Below are positions 27,601-36,060 of a stretch of 64,000 nt of DNA, piece by piece. Position numbers and translations under genes: made by a program. Source of the DNA: Motacilla alba alba (taxonomy: Eukaryota > Chordata > Aves > Passeriformes > Motacillidae); assembly GCF_015832195.1 (NCBI RefSeq), contig NC_052034.1, positions 4,055,501-4,119,500 of the forward strand, read 5' to 3'. Under the pieces are notes generated by a model. It had not been told where the DNA came from. It did no database searches and was given only the letters and a program-made list of their open reading frames with translations. Numbering within the stretch: position 1 is the stretch's first letter; every line of letters starts with the position of its first letter.

Positions 27601-29915
27601 TTTTTCACAGGAAGGACTCTCCCTCTGGAACTTCACATGAGGGGTTTAGTGATTTTCTGACCCTTTGTTCATTGAATTTTTTTCAGTCTCTTCTCCACAG
27701 AGAAATCAATGTATAATCAGCAATTCCTCAGCATGTTAAAGGACAATAAAAACAAAGAATCCTGAAACCTAACCACTACAAGTTTAGCAAAAAGTGCCCT
27801 CAGCCACCACTGTCTTTAAAGCTCATTGCTGGCTGTGGTGGTGCAGCCCAACCCCTGGGGTTGTCTCTAACCTCACCTCACTGTGCACTCAGCCATTTCA
27901 GATCACCAAGCTGACACAAAACTTTATTTTTCCTTATGTTAGCTTTCTGCTGGTGCAGGATCAAAGAGCAGAGCCAATGGAATGACACATGGAGAAGCAG
28001 GTGGGGGACAGGACTGCACACCTTAGTAAGGAGAACTTGCCAGAGAGCACCAGGCACATACCAGGGCTTCATCCTGCACCGTGTCCATCCAGAAGGAGCA
28101 CTTGGTGGAGAAGAGTAGGACACACTCAATATTACAGAAGAAAAGACAGATGTGGGTCTCAGAAAGTATTAAATCATCCTGCTCTGTGCTGCTACAGGCA
28201 AGCTTGTCCCAAGCATGGTTAACCAGGAGAGGACAGAACTGAAACCTTGCTGTCAGACCCAGGAAACTTTCCAGTTCAGACATGATTCCAGTCCAGGGTT
28301 GAAGCTCAGCTCTTCCCTTTGTCCAGGTTCACAAAAGGAAATAAAAGTAAAATCCTTGACACTACACAGCACACTTGAACAGGGAAAAGGTAATGGCCAC
28401 CCAGCACCACTGCCATTCAGAAGACAAGAGCGTGGCCTACACCCCTGGTAACACCAAAGATTTTTATAATTTTTAGTATGCACTTCAATCTAACAGTATG
28501 CTGTTTACCTGATTTGAATATGAACAGGAACACAACAGAAAATGCTTCTAAGATAGGATCTTAGTGATTATGGGAGTGTTCTCCAAAACACACCGAGAAT
28601 GGAATAAGACAAGTGGTATTTACCATAGCTTCCTCACCACTTCTGGATCACAAAGAGAGCCAGATCAACCCTGATTATCTTCTTACTTGACAAAATACCT
28701 ATACTGTCAAAAAAACTTCTATGAGGCATGTTTTGCAAATGACCTTACTCCCTACTAAGCTAGATCAGAAGTATATCCTTGCAGAAGTGACAGACATGAG
28801 ACAACAGCAGCAGTATATCCAGTCTCTCTTTGCTAGAAAGAAAATTACACCTGAAAACCAAGTACCTGGAAACCACCTGATGTTGAGTATGCGAGGGTTG
28901 TGTCAAAGTGGAACTCACTACTGCAGAATCAGCTACCTACAATATCTTTAAAACAAATCTCTGAAATTGCTGCCATATCTATTGTTCTCTACAAAACATC
29001 CTCATTACAGGAAATCCACTACTAGGATACATCTGAAGATGTAATTATTAGTGTGATATTTGTTTCTCTTCTAATGAATCTCACCAAGCATAAAACCTGA
29101 GACTGTCCTACTACTCATTAGAAACATGTTATTCTGGAGACAAAAACTGGTGAATAGAGCTAGAGATGAAAACTGCACAATTGGAAATGTGGAAGTAAAC
29201 ATTTAAAGTTCTTCAGTTTAGCTCACACTGGAATTTAACAGCAGGACATAGAAAACTTCTTCAAATACTCTAACTTGAGGCCTAAGCCACCTTATCTGTA
29301 CATAATTTTAATGCCAACATCTATCCTATACAGGCAACAGTTACTTCAGTCTACTTAAAAAGAAAAATAACATCCAACTATCCAAAGAGTTTTTACTTCA
29401 GGCAGTTGTATTTCAGCAAGATTAAACTTAAAATGAAGCTGTTCTATCAGAACCACCTTCTCTTCACTGAGAGATTGTTAACACAGGAGAAAAACCTTCT
29501 GTCAAGTTCAAAGGACAAACTGAGGTTCAAGTTTATCAATGTATTTCAGCCCATGGATAAAAGGAAGAGGAGTCCTAAAAATGGCAAACATACCAGTCAG
29601 AACTAGGCCAGCGTTGTGGAGAATCTAATATGAAGGCTCAAACCAATCGTTGATTAGGTTTGCCCTTGGACATAAGTAGCAGAAACTATGGCACACTAAC
29701 TATGAGGAGGCACAAAGGCAAGGAAAATATAGGCTCAAGAAAAGCATAACAAAAACTGTATTTATTGCAACAGAAGTTGTTATTCTGTAATCCTGAAATA
29801 TGAAAACAAACCTTCCCTAGTGTCAAAATGTATCAGTTTTCCACGGTTTTCACTATTGTGTGCTACCTGCTAAAGCTGTTTTTCAGACACTGAGAATCTG
29901 AACTATATTGTTCAA

Positions 29916-29938
29916 TTTTATATATATAGATATATATT
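29916..29938. repeat. Short TA-rich microsatellite
   Basis: TATATATATAGATATATAT-type tract inside TAOK1 intron 1. It is short and interrupted by one G. Confidence 0.5.
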
Positions 29939-30794
29939 TGGGGTGTTATTTTTGAAACGTTTCATTTGAAGCATTCCAAGCTGATAACCTTTATCCAAAT
30001 ACATAAAACAAGAGCCATGTCAAACGCACTATAAATAGCATTAATAGTAAGGAATCAATAACATCCAAACCTTTAGGTAACATCTTATTAATCCGCCCTT
30101 GGCATGCATGGGCACACTGCTGTAACGGCTCTCAAAATGCAATAGTCAAAGGTGAAGGACACAATTTGTTCAACTAGTTAATGCAACTGCTATTTAACCA
30201 ACAGAGCCACTAAAATGCCACCTAATGAAATACTCCGTACCATGATAAGCAGCAGAGACAAGCACGATAAACGCGAAACGTTTTTCTAAGAAAATATATT
30301 AGAAGTCCTCAGGGCTGTTACCGATCTGTCATATATTTTTTTTCCGAAGGCATGTAAAGATCTACATTTGACAACAACCATTTTAATCTCTGGTTCTCTC
30401 CCCCCCCCATTTCTTGTACCGCGCCCAACACAATGGTACAACTGCATCTCCCAGGTATCGCCTTGGTATTTATTTCTGCTTTCACAGTGACAAAGGTCAA
30501 CTCTGATGCTCTAAAGATGCTTGCAGCAAAGCTGGGTGAGAGATATTTCTAACGACATACCCACACGCGGGTTTACAGAAATCCAGCCTCCATGAGATGT
30601 TTTAATCTGACAAATTAAAATGGTTGGGAAACGCTATTTGGGTAACGGAATCGGCCGCCACATGCATTGCTGAGGGGGGAGCAATAAAAGGTCTTTAAAA
30701 TAGGTCACTTTCAGCCAAATCCCACACCAGCACCGAACAAAATGGTATATACACTGAAAACTCACCGCTTGGGGAGGAGCGAGGGGCATGGAGG

Positions 30795-30843
30795 AAAAAA
30801 AAAAAAAAAAAGGAAAAAAAAAAAAAGGGTGAAAAAAATAAAA
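30795..30843 (+). repeat. Poly-A double tract (poly-T on the TAOK1 sense strand)
   Basis: Seventeen A residues (30795-30811), GG, thirteen A residues (30814-30826), then GGGTG and seven more A. On the TAOK1 sense strand these are T-tracts about 400 nt downstream of the preferred exon 1 donor at 31237. They lie only about 30 nt upstream of a second possible donor (GTGAGT, GT at 30765-30764). With the upstream donor they are intronic. With the downstream donor they would lie in the 5' UTR. Confidence 0.8.
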
Positions 30844-31279
30844 GGGCATAAATCCGCGCGGGTCTCCGAGGGACCCCAAACCCCCTTTGGGGGTCGGGGC
30901 TCGGCCGGCGGAGCCCCCGGGGGAGCCGCAGACAAAAAGGGCCGCGGCGCTGGGCACGCCTGGCCGCGGGGCCGGCCCCGGCCCCAGCCCTGGGCCTCCG
31001 GCGGCCCCTGACAGCGGGGAACACCCCTCCGCCCGCGGCCGCCCCTCCGCGGGAAGCGCCATTTCGCCGCCCGCTCCCCCGCCGGTGCTCGGCGGCGGCG
31101 GCCCCGACCCTGCGGCACTGCCGCAGAGCGCGGCGGGGGAGGCGCCGGCCCCACCGGGCCGCCCCCCCCACCCACCGCCTCCCGCACCCTCCCGGGGCCG
31201 CCCCGGCCGAGCCCCCCGCCGCGCTGCCTGCCTTACCCTCCGCCGCAGCCGGGCTGGGAGCGCCGGTCGGCCCCCCGCG

Positions 31280-31318
31280 GAGGAGGAGGAGGAGGAGAAG
31301 GAGGAGGAGGAGGAGGAG
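31280..31318. repeat. (GGA)n trinucleotide repeat, about 13 units
   Basis: Nearly perfect GAG/GGA triplets with one GAA interruption. In TAOK1 sense orientation this is a (CTC)n pyrimidine tract about 40 nt before the proposed exon 1 donor. It may be length-variable between individuals. Confidence 0.85.
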
Positions 31319-31430
31319 CGGGGCAAGGGGCGGCGGCCCCGCGGGGGGAGGCGCCCCCGGAGGGGCGTCGGGCCCGGCCCCCGCGGGTGCCCGGGCGCGG
31401 CGGGCACAAAGGCGGCGGGGCACGGCACCT

Positions 31431-31438
31431 AAGATGGC
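31431..31438 (+). promoter_or_regulatory. YY1-like site AAGATGGC
   Basis: The sequence AAGATGGC matches the core of the YY1 consensus, which is common just downstream of TATA-less start sites and often oriented with transcription. Here it points to the plus strand, opposite to TAOK1. It could mark a divergent start or simply serve TAOK1 in reverse orientation. Confidence 0.45.
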
Positions 31439-31743
31439 AGGGCGGGCGCGGCGGAGCGCTCAGCCGCCGCCACCGCCGCCACTACCACCGCCGCCGCCGC
31501 TGCTCCTGCCGCCGCCGCCGCCTGGGCCCCGCTCGCCGAGCCGCGGCCAGGCCGCGCCGCGGAGGCGCGGCGTGCAGGAGCGCGGGCGGCGCCGGCCGTG
31601 CCGCCGCGGCGGAGCGGGTCCGTGTGCCGGGCCGCGATCGCTGCCGCCGCCCCGCCGCCACCTCCCCTCAGCGCCGCCCGGGCTCCGGCTGCGCCGCCGC
31701 CGCCGCTCCGCGCTGCCCGCAGCCAGCGGCCCCCGCCCGCCCC

Positions 31744-31753
31744 TCTCGCGAGA
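31744..31753. promoter_or_regulatory. TCTCGCGAGA palindromic core promoter element
   Basis: A perfect 10-bp copy of the TCTCGCGAGA element lies in the CpG island. This palindrome is a known feature of TATA-less CpG-island promoters, is reported to bind ZBTB33/Kaiso-type factors, and is associated with bidirectional activity. Its position coincides within about 40 bp with the flip from C-rich to G-rich on the plus strand. That supports placing the promoter centre here. Confidence 0.7.
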
Positions 31754-31788
31754 CTTCGCCGCCCTCTCCCTCCCCCCCAGCACCGCGG

Positions 31789-31885
31789 CCGGCGGGAGGG
31801 GCCGGGGGCGGCGGGGGGAGCCGGGGCGGGGCCGCGCGGGGGCGGCGGAGGGGCAGCGGTGGCGCGGGGGCGGGCGGGGCTCCGT
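31789..31885 (+). other. G-quadruplex-prone G-run block
   Basis: The plus strand carries many closely spaced runs of three or more G (GGGAGGGGCCGGGGGCGG and similar), easily satisfying the four-run quadruplex pattern several times. The block begins just right of the TCTCGCGAGA element and makes the plus strand strongly G-skewed. Such non-template G-runs favour R-loops when transcribed rightward. Confidence 0.7.
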
Positions 31886-31914
31886 GAGGAGAGGGCGGCG
31901 GGCTGAGGGTCCCG

Positions 31915-32310
31915 CGTGTGAGGGGCGGGTGGTTCTCGGTGTGAGGGTCTCTCCGAGGGTCTCTGCGGGGAGAGGGCGTTGGTCTGGTGGGCTCTTGTGA
32001 GGAAGGGGCAGCCGGCTGTGAGGGGTTGTGTGAGGAGGAGCCCTTGGTGTGAGGGGCTCTTGGGGAGGGGTCATTGGTGTGAGGAGAGAGTAACCAGTTG
32101 TGAGGGGTTGTGTGAGGAAGGGTTTTGGCGTGAGGGGCAGTTTTAGAGGGCAGGTGAGGGGTTGCTGAGGAATAGGAGAACGGGAGAGAGCTGGCACGGC
32201 GGGGTGCTGAGGGGAGTTTGGGAAAGAGGGTTTGTGGAAGCCCCATGTGGGGACACTGAGGGGTGAGAGGGGCCTGAGGGAGAAGATGGTGAGGGGCTGC
32301 TGCTGGGGCC
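31915..32310 (+). repeat. Degenerate minisatellite of GTGTGAGGGG-like units
   Basis: Many imperfect copies of units such as GTGTGAGGGG, TGTGAGGGGTTGTGTGAGGA and CTTGGTGTGAGGGGCTCTTG recur with irregular spacing. Repeated longer phrases (GAGGGGTTGTGTGAGGA near 32018 and GAGGGGTTGTGTGAGGA near 32103) show tandem duplication with divergence. The repeat produces a spurious long proline/threonine-rich open frame on the minus strand (31460-32410). It extends the plus-strand G skew of the promoter by about 400 bp. Confidence 0.65.
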
Positions 32311-32767
32311 ATTTGAGCTCAGACAGCATTTTGAGGGGCAGCAGACCTGAGGGAGAATGAGGAAAGGTGGGGAGGGTGCAGAGAGATGAGGGGCTCACAA
32401 GGAGGTACATGGATCCTGGACATGTGTGGGGAGAAGAGGTGTAGGGGAGAGGCCTGGCATGGGAGGGAGCTTTTTGGGAGCAGTGTAGCAGAGGACTATG
32501 GGTTTGGGGCAGGCTGGCTGTGGTGAGGACATGGAACCAAGGGTAGCTGCCTCTCGGGCCAGGAGCAGCTCATCTACAGGAGGTGACAATCCCAGGAGGT
32601 GGTAGGTGACTGCTCTAGTGCAGCTGCCTTCACTAAATGGGAGTATTTCAGCCTACCCTTGGCCAAGCTGTATCTGGGTTGTGGCCAGAAGAGGGGAAAA
32701 AAAAAATCTCATGGGTTGAGCACATGGTCTCCTAAACTGTACTCTTGGCTCTCAGTGGTGGGTGTTG

Positions 32768-32860
32768 AACTTGGTAGGTTGTTGAGCCTTTGTGTGCTTT
32801 GGTATCTCCATCTATGAAGCAGAGATAACAGTTGGCTTCATGCAGGGATTAATTATCGCA
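32768..32860 (+). mobile_element. Probable MIR-like SINE remnant, plus orientation
   Basis: The string GTTGTTGAGCCTTTGTGTGC, followed by TTTGGTATCTCCATCTATGA, an AGATAAC block and GCAGGGATTAATT, parallels the MIR consensus order: TTAACCTCTCTGTGCCTCAG, TTTCCTCATCTGTAAAATGG, GGATAATAATAG and then TTGTGAGGATTAAATG. The copy is highly diverged, as expected of an ancient amniote SINE in a bird genome. Identification is by eye from remembered consensus. Confidence 0.55.
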
Positions 32861-35800
32861 TCTTGTAGTCACGTATTTGTTTATTTGTTTTTACTATAGA
32901 TTACAGCTGGAGGAATTCTAAACAGTCCACTTCTCCTTGTCATGGTGTCTGAGCGCATTGTGCTCCTGTCTGAACAGAGGAAATCACTGAGGTCAGTCTC
33001 CCTTGTGTTTATCGTTGCTTTCCCTTTCAGAAGTATGGGGGCAAGGAACCATCAAAATAACAATTTGTACTGACATCCTGATAATAAATTAATAGAAACA
33101 GTTACATAAGACACAAAGTTTGTCAAAGGTGTGTTTGTAGGGATGGCTTCCGTTTTTGACTTCAGAATTACACTGCAGGCACAGTGCGCTCCGTTATAAA
33201 GTATCCTGCAAATACTCGCTTTTGAGATGTCCCCAGTATGAACTAATACAACTCTGTAAATTCAGTGTTACTGCTACTGCTGAAATAAAATGGATGAAAC
33301 AATCTTCCTTCCAATTTTCCACGCAATCTAACAGAAAGCTTTGGATCCAGCAGGTGTTGAGGTGATCCTGGGTACGGTTTAGATGAATTTGCATTTACCT
33401 TTAGACAGGTAGAGCTACCGGGGGGGCTTTAATCTGGGGTGGGGGGACACCTGAGGAATGTTGTTGGCCGTAACAATTGTGGACCACATCTAGAGTTTTG
33501 TTAACTTGTCCCAAAGTTACTCTGCCTTTTCAAATCCCTATAGGAAAAGTGAGACAAACGTGGATCTCTTCAAACATATGTTGTTGTGGGTATTGGGAGA
33601 GGCAAACTAAAGGTTTATCTGATGATCTCAACCTTGAAGTTGGCAGCTTTGACAGGAAACTTGGTTTCATTCATCTGCCAAAGATATTTGTAGTGTATCA
33701 TTTGACAAGTTAAAAGGCATTTTTGTAATGACACAAAAATAAAACCATCCGCTTTCTGAAACTACCGTTTCTGTCTTCTGGAATAATACGGGAGGCACGC
33801 TTCTGGGGAAATTAAGGGCATGTTTGAAAGGTAAACATTTGTGTTTTCAAATGTTGGAAGAATGGTGTTTAATGTGAGTCTGCTCAGCGTGGCCTATTGA
33901 TACTAATTTGGTTTTGTACTTGTTTTGTTCAATTAGTGGGTATCGTTTGCTTTTGGAGATGGGAGAACAAAATGGAGCATTAAGAGAGAGAGTGATCCGC
34001 CCACGGGGTCAAAAGGTGGAATTAAGAATCAGGTTCTTCTGAATCTTGATCTTGTACTTCTTCCTGCAGACAAATTGCCTGTAAAGCTCATGAATTATGA
34101 GAGCTAGCGAGGTCCATGGAGCTAACCCAGCAAATGCCAGCACAGAGTCTGGGCCACAGCTCTTAGTGTTCCATATGTGAAAGATAATGAGAGGTCTAGG
34201 TAAAAATCCTTAGAGTCTCTTAGCAGTGGCTGTGGAAAAATGTGAATAATGCTTTGCCCTTAACTATCAAGTATTTTACTTGAAATGCTAGATCTGCATT
34301 TGATATGTATTCAGTGACTGCTTCAAAAATATACAGCATAGTCTGTGAACAGACTGTTTGGAAAAAGTTCACTGAAATTCTGAAGGAACAGCCAGTGTGA
34401 AGATGATGTTTATTGTGCCAGCTGAACTAAACAGCACATTTGGCTTTCCTAGTCCATTGCATTAGGCGTGTTCTTGCTGCCTTCCCAAAACACCATAGTA
34501 AGCATCTAGAAAGTTAGTTCAGCTTCATTTGCTAATTTCCTGATGCAAATTTAGTCCACTTAAGAAAAGAGCTAAACAGGTTTATATATGTCTGCATCTG
34601 GGATTCGCACCAGTCTATCTGTCAGATAGCTATACCCAAAGTTAATTCCGTCTGAAGGAGGTGCCAGAACATCAATAAATAAATATTACAAATTGCCTAG
34701 CGGTTCAGCTGACAGGCAGAACTGGTTTCAACACATTGCTCCCAATGTGCTGCTGCAGAGCTGGCCCTGGAGTAGACCCATATGACATTCCTACATGGAC
34801 AGGACCTTTAAGAGCACGCACCAGCTCTCCATGATATTGTAGGAGAGGAAGTAGAGAACAATACTAAGTCCGACGGAAACTGTGGCAAGAATTTAGTCAA
34901 GGCACGTTGTAATTACTCGAGCAGGGAGTTTGGCCAGGACGTTGGGGTTAACACCCCTCTCCTGTCGAGGTGTCATAGTTTGTTTTTTTAATGACTTGCA
35001 GTGATGAGAAGCTTGGCTTTCTGTCTCAGCAGAATGACACCGGTTCAAGCAGTGCAAACTTCTTACGGCGCTATGAAGGTGCTGGTTCAGAGCTAACTCA
35101 GAGCGGTGATGGGGCCTAGTACAGTAATCATTGCTTTATAAATACTTGCAGTAGATAAGAAAGATAAGAGTGTGATTAGGGCACAGTTTCAGGTGCTGTA
35201 ATTACAGCCATGCCTTCCTCAGCCTCCAGTCCAAATGCTGCTTGAATCTGGCCATTTTTAAGCAAACAATCGTAAGTTTTAGAAGAACTCATCAAACTTG
35301 AAGCAGAGAAATTTGGTTATTAATTATATAGCAGCTGTGAACAGCAGTTATCAATGTTTTTTCTTAGAAACTTGTTATCATACAAGCAGAATGTAATTTA
35401 GCCAATTTAATTCTTTCGTGCCATTGAGATTTTTAGAAAATGCTCTTTGTATGTATGATGTGCTAATTTAGGAACTAACTTTCAGTTTGTTTTCTGCTTG
35501 CAGACAAGATAAGCACTTGTGTGTTTTAGTGAGTGACTAGTTGTGCAATGCACAAGTGAGGAATTGTTTTGATTTTACCAGCACATGAAACCTGCCATCA
35601 TTCCTATAGTGCAGTTTGGGCCATTATTATGGGTTATGAGGTTATACAGGAAAAACATGTTCTAGAGAACGGCTGGTCAAAATAAACCAGGTAGAGTCTT
35701 CCAGATTACAACAATCTGGTTTTGTATCACTGATGTAAATGCTTGGGTACATCCACTGGGATGAAGACACTCTGTCAGGCAGTGTCCCTCTGACAGTTCC

Positions 35801-35949
35801 TGTTGTGAGGACAAAAATGAAGCAATTCTGACATTATTACGTAACTGCTTTTGTATTCTATGACAACAATTATAATACTTGACTCTTCTCTTACCTTTTA
35901 TTAGATGCTCCTTGCTGTGCACTTATGATTGTTCCATGAGTTGAGTGGT

Positions 35950-36060
35950 TTTAGCTATTAGGAAATGGGGAAATGGTGGCACAAGAAGAAGTACTTGCCA
36001 AGGTCATGTGGGATATGAGTGTCAGAGACATAAACAGAATCCCAGCCTTCTGACTCTGCC
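35950..36060 (-). mobile_element. Probable MIR-like SINE remnant, minus orientation
   Basis: The plus strand reads as the reverse complement of the MIR core. GAAATGGGGAAATGGTGGCACA corresponds to the GAGGAAACTGAGGCACA region, AAGTACTTGCCAAGGTCATG to the AAGTAACTTGCCCAAGGTCA box, GAGTGTCAGAGACATAAACAG to the GTGGCAGAGCCGGGATTCGA region, and CAGCCTTCTGACTCTG to the element's 5' part. The order and spacing of four boxes make chance similarity unlikely. The body is strongly diverged. Confidence 0.6.

Larger units (their letters stand above)
2500..31236 (-). other. TAOK1: TAOK1 intron 1 (about 28.7 kb, assuming the 31237 donor)
   Basis: The interval runs from the acceptor of exon 2 (AG at 2501-2500, minus strand) back to the proposed donor of non-coding exon 1 near 31237. 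It is AT-rich, and its plus strand looks enriched in A and C, the skew expected of an intron transcribed leftward. No open frame resembles a known protein. The longest (14808-15329 plus and 15016-15582 minus) overlap each other in a locally GC-richer patch and look like chance. Supported contents are one CR1 LINE 3' end (about 21.42-21.61 kb), short A-rich simple repeats near 8.8 and 13.6 kb, and a small CpG-rich patch near 4.67-4.73 kb. A large first intron is typical for TAOK1. Confidence 0.8.
31237..31740 (-). other. TAOK1: Inferred non-coding TAOK1 exon 1 (5' UTR)
   Basis: TAOK1 exon 2 begins with untranslated sequence, so at least one upstream leader exon must exist. The best donor in the CpG island on the minus strand is GGCGGAGG followed by GTAAGGCAGG (GT at 31236-31235). 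An exon ending at 31237 and starting below the TCTCGCGAGA element would be up to about 500 nt long, a plausible leader length. It would contain a (CTC)n tract (31280-31318 on the plus strand as GGA) and (CGG)n-type triplets. The alternative donor at 30765 (GTGAGTTTTC) is weaker in context because poly-T lies just upstream. The 5' boundary given is approximate. Confidence 0.5.
30850..31990. promoter_or_regulatory. TAOK1: CpG island, TAOK1 promoter (probably bidirectional)
   Basis: About 1.1 kb of very GC- and CpG-rich sequence sits sharply within AT-rich surroundings, upstream of TAOK1 exon 2 on the minus strand. It contains GC boxes, a perfect TCTCGCGAGA palindrome (31744-31753), a YY1-like AAGATGGC (31431-31438), several CCG and GGA triplet tracts and a strong G-run block on the plus strand from about 31789. 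Plus-strand composition is C-rich from about 31.45 to 31.78 kb, then G-rich. This is the arrangement seen at divergent CpG-island promoters, where each nascent transcript is G-rich. Transcription start sites cannot be fixed from sequence alone. Confidence 0.85.

Noticed and set aside
30634..31428. 264-codon open frame on the minus strand across the TAOK1 island
   Set aside because: Begins at a non-ATG codon in CpG-island sequence, runs through the triplet repeats and T-tracts (giving poly-Ser and poly-Phe), and overlaps the expected 5' UTR and splice donors.
31434..32000. 188-codon plus-strand frame starting at the ATG inside AAGATGGC, with a good Kozak context
   Set aside because: Encodes mostly Pro, Arg and Gly from CCG triplets, with no homology I recognise. 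Other frames are equally open here. Better explained as a YY1-like site than as a start codon.
31460..32410. 316-codon open frame on the minus strand, rich in Pro and Thr
   Set aside because: It overlays the GC-rich island and the GTGTGAGGGG repeat. Its proline/threonine repeats simply translate that minisatellite. No recognisable domain, and the composition explains the openness.
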